DNA from: Aliishimia sp963721175 | Lineage (GTDB): Bacteria; Pseudomonadota; Alphaproteobacteria; Rhodobacterales; Rhodobacteraceae | NCBI GenBank assembly: GCA_963721175.1 | Contig: CAVRIG010000026.1 | Coordinates: 372,001 to 436,000 of the forward strand | Length of the DNA: 64,000 bases | Direction of reading: 5' to 3' | Part shown: positions 20,011 to 28,985 of the stretch, piece after piece | How the letters are laid out: every line of letters begins with the position of its first letter | Numbering within the stretch: position 1 is the first letter of the stretch | Made by a program: the position numbers and the translations under genes | Notes under the pieces: generated by a model | Databases searched by the model: none | What the model saw: the letters and a program-made list of their open reading frames with translations, nothing else | Told to the model about the DNA's origin: nothing

Positions 20011-20666
20011 TCGTTTTCGACGCGATAGGCAATATCTTTGCACTCGGCGGACCCGTGGTTGCGATCCTGTTCGTGATGTCGGTACTGACGCTCTCGGTCA
20101 CGCTGTACAAGGTCTGGCAGTTCTCGGCCTCCAGGGTGGGGCGCCACCGGTTTCTGTCCGAAGCGCTCAATGCCTGGGACAATGGTGACCAGGTTGGCGC
20201 GCGCGCGCGTCTGGCCAAAAGCAGCAGTTACCTCGCTCCCATCCTGACCGCAGCCATGGATGCCTGGGATCGCCCGGGCGTCGAGGCACGGCTGGACGCA
20301 GAAGCCGGGCTCGCGCTGGCGCGCCTGGAACGCGGCTTTCGCCTTCTTGATACCGTCGCGCAGATTGCGCCGCTGCTTGGTCTCTTTGGCACGGTACTGG
20401 GCATGATCGAGGCGTTCAAGAACCTGCAGGCGGGTGGCTCTTCGGTTGATCCGTCCTTGCTGGCGGGCGGTATCTGGGTGGCACTGCTCACCACTGCGGT
20501 TGGGTTGGCGGTGGCAATGCCGACGTCGATGATACTGGCATGGTTCGAAAGCCGCACCGCGCGCGAGCGCGTCTTCGCTGACATGGCACTTCGGACCGTT
20601 CTGGCGCCGGGGTCAACCGCGTCGCCGGAAATTGGAGATCAAGGCGCCCTGCAACGCCATGCGTAA
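20007..20666 (+). CDS. exbB: MotA/TolQ/ExbB proton channel protein
   Basis: 219 residues with an N-terminal membrane helix (ALGGPVVAILFVMSVLTLSVTLY), a long cytoplasmic loop, and two more helices around the conserved AQIAPLLGLFGTVLGMIEAF and LAGGIWVALLTTAVGLAVAMP motifs, which line the proton channel. It powers TonB-dependent transport across the outer membrane using the proton motive force. The start overlaps the preceding stop and its own stop overlaps exbD. Confidence 0.9.
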   Translation: MIVFDAIGNIFALGGPVVAILFVMSVLTLSVTLYKVWQFSASRVGRHRFLSEALNAWDNGDQVGARARLAKSSSYLAPILTAAMDAWDRPGVEARLDAEAGLALARLERGFRLLDTVAQIAPLLGLFGTVLGMIEAFKNLQAGGSSVDPSLLAGGIWVALLTTAVGLAVAMPTSMILAWFESRTARERVFADMALRTVLAPGSTASPEIGDQGALQRHA

Positions 20667-21024
20667 CGCAGCCCCTTTCGTCAGGCGCGCAGTCTCGATG
20701 ACCCCGCTCATCGACGTGGTCTTTCTATTGCTTTTGTTCTTCATGTTGTCGTCGACGTTTTCCAGCTTTGGTGAAATCGAGCTCAATCAGGCTTCTGGCG
20801 GGGCGACCCCGCAAGCTGCGCCGCCGGAACGGTTTTTTGTTCAGTTGGGCGCAACGCGTCTGGTTCTGAACGGTGCGGCGACCACACTCGACGATCTGGT
20901 CGCGCAGATGAACAGCGGACAGGTGCTGGTCAGCCTAGAGCCGGACGTCTCAGCACAAAGGCTGGTTGACCTTCTGGCCCGGCTGCGGGGGCATCCTGAA
21001 CTGACTGTTCTGGTGCTGGAGTAG
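20659..21024 (+). CDS. exbD: Biopolymer transport protein ExbD (first copy)
   Basis: 121 residues: short cytoplasmic N-terminus, one membrane helix with the functional Asp (MTPLIDVVFLLLLFFML), and a periplasmic domain ending in LRGHPELTVLVLE. I chose the ATG at 20659, which overlaps the exbB stop; a longer frame from 20632 lies inside exbB. It works with ExbB as a stator and is followed by a second ExbD-like gene, suggesting a heteromeric stator. Confidence 0.88.
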   Translation: MRNAAPFVRRAVSMTPLIDVVFLLLLFFMLSSTFSSFGEIELNQASGGATPQAAPPERFFVQLGATRLVLNGAATTLDDLVAQMNSGQVLVSLEPDVSAQRLVDLLARLRGHPELTVLVLE

Positions 21025-21028
21025 TTGC

Positions 21029-21406
21029 ATGATCCGATCCACGCGACAAAACCGGAGGCGCGACCCCTCGATCGCACTTATCAACGTCATCTTCATCATG
21101 CTGATCTTCTTCCTGATTGCCGGAACCGTGGCGCCACTTCTCGATGCCGATCTGAAACTTGTGGATACCTCGGGCCTCGAGGGGCGTGAACCACCGGACG
21201 CGCTTGTTCTGCGCGCAGACGGCACGCTCAGTTTCCGCGGTATGCCGACCGATCCGGGCACCTACATGAGCAACACCGAACCTGGCCCGGTCCGTATCGT
21301 GCCAGACCGCAATGCCAGTGGTCCGCGCGTCATTGAAGTCTCCGCCATGCTGCGCACCCTTGGTGCCACATCCATCATCCTGGTCACAGAACGGGCTCTT
21401 GAATGA
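21029..21406 (+). CDS. ExbD/TolR-like protein (second copy)
   Basis: 125 residues with the same plan as ExbD but a variant membrane helix (SIALINVIFIMLIFFLIAGTV) in which the usual functional Asp is replaced by Asn (ALINV instead of PLIDV). The periplasmic part ends in ATSIILVTERALE. It lies 4 bp after the first exbD and overlaps the tonB-like gene. The Asn suggests a structural partner of the proton-conducting copy. Confidence 0.82.
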   Translation: MIRSTRQNRRRDPSIALINVIFIMLIFFLIAGTVAPLLDADLKLVDTSGLEGREPPDALVLRADGTLSFRGMPTDPGTYMSNTEPGPVRIVPDRNASGPRVIEVSAMLRTLGATSIILVTERALE

Positions 21407-22613
21407 TCCCGAGATCAACGACCTTCGCGGCAATAGCGGTCCTGTTGTCCCTTGCAGCACATTTTCTCGGCGTGGGGTTCACCTGGCCTGTCCAGCCGCT
21501 GCCGAGTGTCGAAGAGACATCAAGCAAAAGTGTTGACCTCGGGAATGCGTTCGAAGACGTCGCCGACTCCATCAGCGAACCCGTCAGACCTGAACCGGCC
21601 GCCGTCCCCGAACCTCCCGTCGAAGCTGCTCCGGTTCCAGAATCTGCTGATGACCCGACAAGCCGGGCGCTCGTCGCATCTGCCAATCCACAAGCTGTTT
21701 CGGTTCCCGACACCGGCACCGCGCAGGCCGCTCGCCCAGAGGCAACCGGACCGTCCACACCGGAACCAGGCGGCCCATCCGAGCCGACGACCGTCGCGCC
21801 TGCCGGTGCAGAGGAGCGCGCGTCTTTGGATCCACGCCTTGCGCCTCCGACCGGAACCGACGTCGAAAATTCCATCCCGCAAGGGCAGCCGAGCCGGCGC
21901 GGAGAGGCAGAGGCACCACCGCCGAACCCTGCCGCAAGTTTGCCTGCGGCCATGCCAACCGCAGCGGTTCCTGTTCCCCCCGTTACAGCCACGCCGGTAC
22001 CGCCATCCGTGCCTGTCGTGTCGTTGGAGCCATCGGAGTATTGAACCCGAACTCTTCTCTCGCGACAGTCGAGGCTGAAACGAAATCGGAGCCAAGACCC
22101 GAGACCGGCGAGTCCGAACTGCTCGCGGCAACGTCTTTACGCCCCCAGCTTCGTCCGGAAAGACCATCGTCGGAATTGGAAGGCCTTCCCGATGGGTCGC
22201 CCGAGGCAACCGAAACGCGGTTGGCTGCGACTCAACTCATCGAGTCCCCTCTGACGGCTTACATGCGAGATGGAACCGATGCCTTTGGCCAGCAAGGTGG
22301 CAGAGGGCGGGCGGGCGGCCAAGGCTTCGGAAACTCGCGAGGCCCCGGGAACTCCGATGTTACGAATTATGCTGGTCTGGTTCTGGTCCATCTCAATCGC
22401 ACGGCTTCAGTCGCCGTATCTGGCCGAGGATGGGCGCGGGTGTTCTTCCAGATCAACCCTGATGGGACCTTGGCGTCGGTGGACATCGTCGACGGCTCTG
22501 GTTCGCAAGATATTTACCATGCGGCCAAGCAACAGGTCAGAAACGCCGTGCCATTCCCGCGCCCCCCGGGAGGCAAAAGCAGAAGACTGAACTTCGTCTA
22601 TCGCACTCAGTGA
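21403..22613 (+). CDS. tonB: TonB-like energy transducer (split in two frames)
   Basis: The first part (21403-22044) has an N-terminal membrane helix (AAIAVLLSLAAHFLGVGF) and a Pro/Ala/Glu-rich periplasmic linker. The second part (22041-22613) continues the charged linker and ends in a TonB C-terminal domain (VFFQINPDGTLASVDIVDGSG…VPFPRPPGG…LNFVYRTQ). The two frames meet at TATTGAACC, where the TGA of one overlaps a TTG of the other. The most likely explanation is one frameshift in a single tonB gene of about 400 residues. A coupled two-protein arrangement is possible but leaves the TonB domain without an anchor. No TonB-dependent receptor is seen in the window. Confidence 0.78.
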
Positions 22614-22860
22614 ACTGAGAACGAGATTGGTTCTCCGAGTGTGGCGCTTCGTAATTGTGTTTTCCAGGCGGCCTGATTGGTCCACATCAGCCAAGGCTTG
22701 CAAAGCTCGTTTGCGATTGTAACGAGCTTGTGGGCCACAAGCCGCTGCCACCGCGCAGTCAAGTTGTCATTTCGCCGGTCATGGCGTCTCAATATCCGAA
22801 TGGGTCAACGCGATCAAATTGGCAATGCCGGACAAATGCTGTATGCCGGTTCCACTAATA

Positions 22861-24058
22861 CCAACGGCCTTAGTCTTTGACCGCTTTGGCGTATTCTCGG
22901 GTGGTAATCGAGCGCACAGTGGCGATGTCCTTAGCGAAGAAGTTCCAAGCGTCGCAGCATCGTGCCACGATGTCTTCGTAGGTTTCGAACACGGAGATGG
23001 CGAGGCGGTTGGCGCGGAGGTAGGCCCAGACGTTCTCGACCGGATTGAGTTCCGGGGCGTATGGCGGGAGCGGCAGCAGGGTGATGTTGTCGGGCACCTT
23101 CAGAGCCTTGGCGCCATGCCATCCGGCACCGTCGAGCACGAGAACGGCATGTGCGCCCTCGGCGACGGTGCGGGAGATCTCGGCGAGGTGGGCGTTCATG
23201 GCGGCGGTGTCGGCGTTGGGCATGACCAGCGCGGCGGTGGCTCCGCGTTCGGGGCAGACGGCGCCGAAAATGTAGGCCCAGGTGTAGCGGGTGTCGCGAG
23301 GCGCGCGTGGGCGACTGCCGCGCGGGGCCCAGATGCGGGTGAGCGTGCCCTGCTGGCCGACCCGTGCTTCATCCTGGAACCACACCTCCAAGGATTTGTC
23401 CTGGGCGTGATCCGGCAGGGCGCCGGTTACGGTCGCGGCGAAGTTTTTTTGAACGCCTCCTGGGCCTCGGGATCGGATTTCGGGTGCTGCGGGCGCACCG
23501 AGAGGCGGCGAAATCCGAGCGCGGCCAACTGCTTGCCCACCGTGCGCTCGTGCATGGTGACGCCGAAGCGCGCCTCGATCCTGCGCTGAAGGTCGACGCG
23601 CCGCCAACGCACCACCCCGTCCACGGCGGGGTCGGGACCCTCGCGCACCATCCGTGCCAGCTCGGCCTTCTGCCCAGGGCTCAGCCGCGGCTTCGGCCCG
23701 GCCGAGCGGCGGTCGGACAGCCCCTCCAGCCCTTCGGCGTTGTAGCGGTGCCCGTTCGTCGGGAAAACCGTCCACTGGACGGTTTTCCGATCCTCCTCAC
23801 CCCGTAGCGTCTGCCGGTCCATCCCGCAGCTCTCGGCGGCGGTCTTGCGGTCCACCCCCTCCAGCACCAGTGCGATCGCCAGCATGCGCCGCGCCGCCTT
23901 CGCATCCTTCGTCTTCGCCGCCGCAACCCGAAGCTCACGCGCCGACAAATCCGTTCGTGTGATCGCAACCGCCATCGAAACCTCCATGCTTCCATGGAAG
24001 GGAATCACAGCGGCGAACCGAAGGGAATCCCGCGCAAGTCACGGACCGGGGCCGTTGG
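22861..24058. mobile_element. Complete IS630-type insertion sequence
   Basis: The element is 1198 bp and bounded by perfect 9-bp inverted repeats: CCAACGGCC at 22861-22869 and GGCCGTTGG at 24050-24058. Both ends are flanked by TA (22859-22860 and 24059-24060), the usual IS630/Tc1 target duplication. It carries one transposase in two frames. It separates the TonB operon from a decayed region. The flanking 22614-22858 holds no gene that I recognise. Confidence 0.85.
22870..23975 (-). CDS. IS630 family transposase, two frames joined by a likely -1 frameshift
   Basis: The first frame gives the helix-turn-helix part (ARELRVAAAKTKDAKAARRM…, then LSPGQKAELARMV and RRLSVRPQHPKSDPEAQEAF). The second gives the DDE domain (VWFQDEARVGQQG, LVLDGAGWHGAK, LPPYAPELNPVENVWAYL). 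They meet at a run of seven A on the coding strand (23444-23450), a classic slippery site; a -1 slip yields FKKNFAAT, the normal family sequence. The start ATG at 23975 has a GGAGGTTTCG ribosome site. Between the HTH segment and HRYNAEGLEGL there are about 14 extra codons containing a palindrome (23762-23788). Confidence 0.85.
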
Positions 24059-24154
24059 TATAACTCAGAGTTGAATCCTTTGGCGTTCGCCTCGTCGGGA
24101 TTTGAATTTGCGTGTGCGGCTGCTATCATCCGACCGATGTAGCGGAGAGACTGC

Positions 24155-24508
24155 ATGGGCAAGCTTTCGGTGATCCCAAACGGCGAGTGTTTCCTTCGCT
24201 CCGAACAAGATTGGGACAGGTTCAAGATGTTCGGCGCGATCGCAACTAAGGGTGTAGTGATCGCGTCCAAGGGCAACGAAACGCTGCGCTCGATCCTCGA
24301 CGTCGACCATCTCAATAACCTCATCTCCAGTCTGAACAAACCCTCTGGCGTAAGGAAAACTGCACCGTCCGCAGGGGTGACTGCCCGGTCACGGCGGCGA
24401 TCGGACTTTTTGTCATGGAGATCCTCGACCTTCTCGCAGGTTTCGCTGAGATCTGAATTGACTTTTTTCGAGGACCGGCTCCGCCTCGCCCGGCCTCGAT
24501 TGCAATGA
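24155..24508 (+). CDS. Hypothetical protein beside the IS element (doubtful)
   Basis: 117 codons starting MGKLSVIPNGECFLRSEQDWDR with a plausible ribosome site (GGAGAG 7 bp upstream). The first 60 residues look like a protein; the rest is Ser/Arg-rich and resembles non-coding sequence. No family recognised. It may be the remains of a gene damaged by the IS630 insertion about 95 bp upstream. Confidence 0.3.
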   Translation: MGKLSVIPNGECFLRSEQDWDRFKMFGAIATKGVVIASKGNETLRSILDVDHLNNLISSLNKPSGVRKTAPSAGVTARSRRRSDFLSWRSSTFSQVSLRSELTFFEDRLRLARPRLQ

Positions 24509-24533
24509 GTGGGGCGTAATCGAGAGGATCGAC

Positions 24534-25346
24534 ATGGCGTACAGGGACAAGTTTTCGGAAAGCGAGTGGGCCGGGGTGCTGCAGGGACCGATGCTGGCCG
24601 GGTTCGCGGTGACGGCGGCGGATCCCGGCGGGCTCATCGGCGCGGTGAAGGAGAGCTTTGCCATGGCCGGCTCGATGCGCTCGGCCATGGCAGATCCCGA
24701 AAAGAGCGGCCTCGCAGGCGAGATCGTCGCCGCCTACCAGGCCTCCGAGGGCCGGGAGGTGGCGCGCGACGGGCTCAAGTCGCTGGTCAAGGGCAAGAAG
24801 CCGGCGGAAGCTTGCGAGGAGGCCGTTGCACGCCTCGGCGAGGTGATGCGCACCGTCGAGGCCAATGCGCCCGAGGCCGCGGACGGCTTCCGCACATTCC
24901 TGATCGAGACGTCCGAGAAAACTGCCGAGGCCAGCAGCGAGGGCGGTTTCCTCGGCTTCGGCGGAGAGAAGGTGTCTGACGCCGAACGCAAGACTCTGGG
25001 CGACATCCGGACTGTCCTCGGCGCGCCCGGCCGTCTGAACCGGTCGGGGGCTGGATCGAATTGGCTTGCGCCCGCGCGACCTGAACGGGACCTCGCGCGG
25101 GCGACCCAGGCAGAGAAGACCGGACGCGTGAAACTCGACCCCGTCTTCGCCGTTTCTATCGCCAACTGCCTGCAAGTGGGGCATGGGGGCGATCGCAACC
25201 GTATTGATGAACGCGGCGGCGGTCGGCTTCACCAGCTACGTGATGACGGGAGCCAATTGGTGTTGGCTCCCGCTGTGCGCCGGTTTCGTCGTGCTATCCG
25301 CTTTCCTCGCTCTCGGCCCCCACGGCTCGGTCAAGTTGGGAGATGA
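24534..25346 (+). CDS. Conserved hypothetical protein with a non-native tail
   Basis: The first roughly 163 residues look native: MAYRDKFSESEWAGVLQGPMLAGFAVTAADPGGL…, a run of Ala/Glu-rich helices, GGFLGFGGEKVSDAERKTLGDIRTVLG. The family normally ends there. From about 25025 the frame runs on through unrelated, Arg-rich sequence into the BCCT transporter remnant, so the natural stop has been lost, probably with the decay of the neighbour. Cytosolic, all-helical, function unknown. The start has ATGG with GAGAGGATCGAC before it. Confidence 0.6.
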   Translation: MAYRDKFSESEWAGVLQGPMLAGFAVTAADPGGLIGAVKESFAMAGSMRSAMADPEKSGLAGEIVAAYQASEGREVARDGLKSLVKGKKPAEACEEAVARLGEVMRTVEANAPEAADGFRTFLIETSEKTAEASSEGGFLGFGGEKVSDAERKTLGDIRTVLGAPGRLNRSGAGSNWLAPARPERDLARATQAEKTGRVKLDPVFAVSIANCLQVGHGGDRNRIDERGGGRLHQLRDDGSQLVLAPAVRRFRRAIRFPRSRPPRLGQVGR

Positions 25347-25990
25347 CGATTAGGAGCCGGAATTCTCCACGCCCTCCTGGCCGGCGATATTGTTTGCCGG
25401 TGGCATGCGCGTTGGCCCGCGCGTGGCCGACCCCATCAACCAATTCTCGGGGCCGCCGGGTCTGGTCGTACGCCCGCGGCGGCGCGTGAAGCGATGGTGA
25501 TCACCAACCTCCACTGAGGCGTTCACGACTGGTCGATCTATGCGGTGTGTGCGTAGGTTATCGCCAATTTCGCCTTCCGGCTGAAACAACCCTCGATGAT
25601 CTCGACGCCGATCCGGTTCCTCTTCACGGGCGCCGTGGCAGGCAAGGCGGCGGGAGCGGCCGACGTGCTCGGAGTGCTGGCGGTTGTCTTCGAACTGGCG
25701 GGGTCGCTAGCGATGGGGTGCGCTTCAAGTCCGCTCGGGCCTTGCCTCGGTGTTCGGCGCGCCGGTCACGCCACACACCTCGGCAGCAATTCTGGGTGCG
25801 CTTTTAATATGCTACATGCCGTCGGCGACGACCGGCTTCGACAAGGGCATCCGCATCCTGTCGAACCTCAACGGCACTGTCGCCGTCACCATCATGGGCT
25901 TCGTTCTGATCTTCGGGCCGACATCGTTCATCCTCGAGGCGTTCACCCACACGGTCGGCGACTGCTTCTGGCGGCTGCTCCGCATCACTG
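25150..25990 (+). pseudogene. Decayed BCCT-family (choline/betaine/carnitine) transporter
   Basis: Fragments of a BCCT transporter appear in order across three frames: a membrane helix ending in GPHGSVKLGDDD (the GxIKLG motif before the first core helix), EFSTPSWPAILFAGGM, REAMVITNLH, DWSIYAVCA, FAFRLKQPSMISTPIRFLFTGAVAGKAAGAADVLGVLAVVFELAGSLAMG (25560-25720), and then AILGALLICYMPSATTGFDKGIRILSNLNGTVAVTIMGFVLIFGPTSFILEAFTHTVGDC (25790-25970). Stops, indels and missing segments (including the Trp-rich core) show true decay, unlike the single-base breaks elsewhere. The C-terminal third is absent. Confidence 0.75.
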
Positions 25991-26100
25991 CCTGTCAGGA
26001 TGACCTGCAGTCTCGCAAGCGCGCAAGTGGATTTGCGACATCGGGTTAAACCGAGTGTGTCAATTTCGAACCGGCAAGACCTGCCGGTTTCCAAACGGCG

Positions 26101-26129
26101 TTGACAGGGCCTGCGGACGGAACGAAAAT
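26101..26129 (+). promoter_or_regulatory. Putative housekeeping promoter of the porin gene
   Basis: TTGACA at 26101-26106 and GAAAAT at 26124-26129 with a 17-bp spacer, 57 bp before the porin start. The fit to the sigma-70 consensus is good (6/6 and 5/6). Confidence 0.5.
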
Positions 26130-26185
26130 TTCAATTAGAGATAGATCTGCACGGGCTGCCGGTCGACAAGAAGAGGAGTTCCGTC

Positions 26186-27322
26186 GTGGCCAAAGGTGAA
26201 AAGTTCACCAGAAGTGGCACCTGCGCATTTGTGATCGCGCTGATGCCGGTGACCCCGATGATCGCTGCGGCACAAGGCCTGCCGCCGATCGAGACCGAGA
26301 TTTGGCCCGGCACGACGCTCAGGTTCTCGGGCCAGATCAATATGGGCGTCCTGCACTACGACGACGGCGTGGAGACCAACACGTTCGTTCCTGTGGACAA
26401 CGACAATTACCCGTCGCTCCTTCGTCTCCAGTTCTTCAACGACCTGGGCACATGGGACATGGAAGCTATCCTCGAGGCACAGTACCAGCCGCGCGCCTCG
26501 GGCGACGTCAGCCAGGTCGACGATTCGTGGGACTGGGACGCCGACAATAGCGATATCCGCAAGATCGACGCATCGTTCGAAAATCAACGATACGGCAAGT
26601 TCTGGATCGGACAGGGAAATATGGCTTCGGAATTCGTGGCGGAGACCGACCTCTCGGGTACGGGAATTGTGGCCTATTCCTCCGTTGCAGACCCAGCCGG
26701 AGGACAGTTCTTCAGGTTCGAGGATGGCGCCCTCTCGGGCGTCACGTTGGGCCAGGCCTTCACCGACTACGACGGTTGGGGCCGAAAGGTTCGCATCCGC
26801 TACGATACGCCGTGGGTCGGTGGTTTTCAGTTTCGCACCTCATACGGCCAGGACCTGCTCGCTGACAATGACGACGGCTTGTACGACCTCGTCGCGGTCT
26901 ATGCGGGCGAGTTTGCGTCCTTCGAGTTGCAGGGGTCTTTCGGATATGCGTGGGACGACAGCGGCATTCCGGACACATTGTCCGGATCTGTGTCCGCGCT
27001 GCACGTTTCGGGCGTAAGCGTGACACTCGCTTCCGGCAAGCAGCAGGACGAAGGCTCCGGTCGGTATGGATATGTCAAGCTGGGATACGAACGTGACTTC
27101 TTCGCAATCGGATCGACCGCATTCTCCGTGGACTATTACGGCGGGACGGACATCTCCACGGAAGGGTCGGAGAGCACCTCCTACGCACTCGCGGCGGTGC
27201 AGGACATCGATTCGGCCAATGTCGAACTCTGGCTCGTCTGGCGCAACTACGGCTACAACGATGATGCTGGCGACTATCTAGACGGCACCGCCATCTTCGG
27301 AGGCGCACGCTGGCTCTTCTAG
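26186..27322 (+). CDS. Outer-membrane porin
   Basis: 378 residues with a signal peptide (ALMPVTPMIAAAQ) and a beta-barrel pattern of alternating polar and aromatic residues throughout, ending in GTAIFGGARWLF with the terminal Phe that the Bam machinery recognises. The sequence LRFSGQINMGVLHYDDG and the ENQRYGKFWIGQGN block are typical of Gram-negative trimeric porins (porin_4 type). The start is a GTG at 26186 supported by an AGAGGAG ribosome site. It stands alone between decayed regions. Solute specificity is unknown. Confidence 0.85.
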   Translation: MAKGEKFTRSGTCAFVIALMPVTPMIAAAQGLPPIETEIWPGTTLRFSGQINMGVLHYDDGVETNTFVPVDNDNYPSLLRLQFFNDLGTWDMEAILEAQYQPRASGDVSQVDDSWDWDADNSDIRKIDASFENQRYGKFWIGQGNMASEFVAETDLSGTGIVAYSSVADPAGGQFFRFEDGALSGVTLGQAFTDYDGWGRKVRIRYDTPWVGGFQFRTSYGQDLLADNDDGLYDLVAVYAGEFASFELQGSFGYAWDDSGIPDTLSGSVSALHVSGVSVTLASGKQQDEGSGRYGYVKLGYERDFFAIGSTAFSVDYYGGTDISTEGSESTSYALAAVQDIDSANVELWLVWRNYGYNDDAGDYLDGTAIFGGARWLF

Positions 27323-27871
27323 CGATCCAGACGGCGCAGGATAGATGCGATTCAGAACTGCCTATCTGACTGATCTGGATCCGGGTGTAGTGACGGGCGC
27401 GCGGGCGCCTGCACCTGCGCTGCCTGCATGTCGCAAGGCAACGATTATCTGGTCCACGCCGTCGATTGGACCGGCTCCTGGGCAGTCTCGACGGACCGTT
27501 CCGATCAGCAGGTACAAGGACAGCAAAGCGGTACTTCAGATCGCAGTGAAATCAGATTTCGCAGGACATGCCGTGACAGACGATCCCGATGACCCAATAC
27601 TCCCGAAAGGCAGGTCAGGCTGCCTGAGCAGGGCAATCGTTGGTGTTTCCTTTCGTCCCAGACGATGCCGACCTCGCAATCGGGACGGTCGGGGCCGACC
27701 AGAGTTCATGAAATTCGTTGTCTCGTCCGAGCATGGCGTCTAGTCTCTTAACTTGTTGTGGGTGACAACGGCTGCAACTTTCCGGACTTTGGCACTGCAG
27801 GCGGCGTTTACCGGCGCGTTAAACAAATCAAACCAAGACCACCAAGTTCCAGCCAATCAGGAGAAACCACA
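27323..27871. other. 549-bp stretch without a convincing gene
   Basis: One open frame (27345-27743) has an improbable composition (many Pro/Arg, no ribosome site). Its start, RFRTAYLTDLDPG, faintly resembles metallophosphoesterases of the LpxH type, but the metal motifs do not follow in any frame. It is probably non-coding or a very old remnant. Confidence 0.4.
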
Positions 27872-28093
27872 ATGCCCCCTTCCCTCAGCAGAATTGCCGC
27901 AGCCTTGGGTTTCCTCGCCCTCGCCGCCTGTACCACGTCCGACCAGGGCCAGATCTATACCGCGACCCCCGCCGCCATCGTGACGGAAGCTGAGGCGCAG
28001 GCCAATTGCGAGGCCGCAGTTGATGAGGGCGTTGAACAAGATGACCTGGAGTTCCTGAACTGCATGCGCTCGCAAGGATTTGTTCGAGGCTGA
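27872..28093 (+). CDS. Small lipoprotein
   Basis: 73 residues: signal peptide with a lipobox (LALAAC, Cys at about residue 20), then a short mature part with two further Cys (ANCEAAVDEG and LNCMRSQGF). The ATG at 27872 has a strong CAGGAGAAACC ribosome site. It is followed 10 bp later by a strong terminator, so it is a monocistronic unit. Function unknown; similar tiny lipoproteins are common in Rhodobacteraceae. Confidence 0.72.
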   Translation: MPPSLSRIAAALGFLALAACTTSDQGQIYTATPAAIVTEAEAQANCEAAVDEGVEQDDLEFLNCMRSQGFVRG

Positions 28094-28103
28094 CTTGGTT
28101 CAA

Positions 28104-28148
28104 GCGGTCCTTTGGCCACGGTGTAATGGCCAAAGGACCGCACGTTTT
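28104..28148 (+). terminator. Rho-independent terminator after the lipoprotein gene
   Basis: A perfect 15-bp stem (GCGGTCCTTTGGCCA at 28104-28118 and its complement at 28127-28141) with an 8-base loop, followed by a short T-run (ACGTTTT). Confidence 0.85.
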
Positions 28149-28299
28149 AGGCGATTGCCAGACGAAAGAACACGCGGTTCCCTACACCCGGCGCCAGCTG
28201 TTTGATCCCGCCGCTTGATGGTGAGATTCTTTCGCAGGTATGGAAAGAAGGATTATGAGACCAGTTCGTCATGGGGGGCGCGGCGAACTATTACCCGGC

Positions 28300-28985
28300 A
28301 GGCGATTTGGATCCCAAATCTGCCGAGAGGGCACGCATGCAGAGCTGCAATCAGGCGATCGCAAACGTGGCTCGCGCAACTGCGCCGGGGACCGGGAGTA
28401 AATCACAAGATAGCTGCGAAGTGGCGGAAGCGAGCGAGGATTGAGGATCCGAAGACGGGACCGAGAGAGCTCGCTCAAAGAGCCTGACTCAGGCAGAGGA
28501 GGCGGCACTCTTTGCGTTTCGGCGCCACACGCTGCTGCCGACTGCCTCCATGGTCTGCAGCCCTCGATTTCAAATCTGACGCGATCCGGTTTGTATCTCT
28601 GCCTCCAGCGACGTGGCATCTCTCGCCTGCCTGCCCGGAACCGCAACACCATCTGTTCCCGGCCGATGCGCTTCGACATGATCTGTGAGGCGGACGGGAT
28701 CGAGAACAGGTTGCCCAAACCGAACCATCCGTGGCCCAACGGCCGAGTCAAACGGAAGAACCGCACGATCAAGAACGCGGCCGCGAAACACTTCCATTAC
28801 GACGGCCACGATCATCTGCGCATCCACCCTAGGAACTTCATGGCGGCTTACAACTCCGCACGCTGGCTGAAAACACTCGGCGGACCCACACCCTATGAAT
28901 ACATCTGCAAAATCTGGACCTGGAAGCCGGATCAATTCATCCTCGATCCGATCGGCCAGATGCCGGAACTGAACAGCTATTCCGT
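28300..28985 (+). pseudogene. IS481-type transposase remnant
   Basis: The N-terminal HTH part (AIRRSQTWLAQLRRGPGVNHKIAAKWRKRARIEDPKTGPRE), then LTQAEEAALFAFRRHTLLP and CLQRRGISRLP, then a jump to the C-terminal part (DMICEADGIENRLPKPNHPWPNGRVKRKNRTIK…NFMAAYNSARWLKTL…TPYEYICKIW…FILDPIGQMPEL) are all present but in several frames, and the central DDE segment is deleted. It reaches the stop of the minus-strand M20 gene at 28977. The natural stop of the transposase is gone. Confidence 0.8.

Noticed and set aside
24321..25232. A 303-codon open frame on minus
   Set aside because: It is opposite the hypothetical gene at 24534 and shows no start signal or motif; judged a shadow.
27345..27743. Possible LpxH-type phosphoesterase remnant
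   Set aside because: Only a faint match at the first dozen residues; no metal-binding motifs in any frame.
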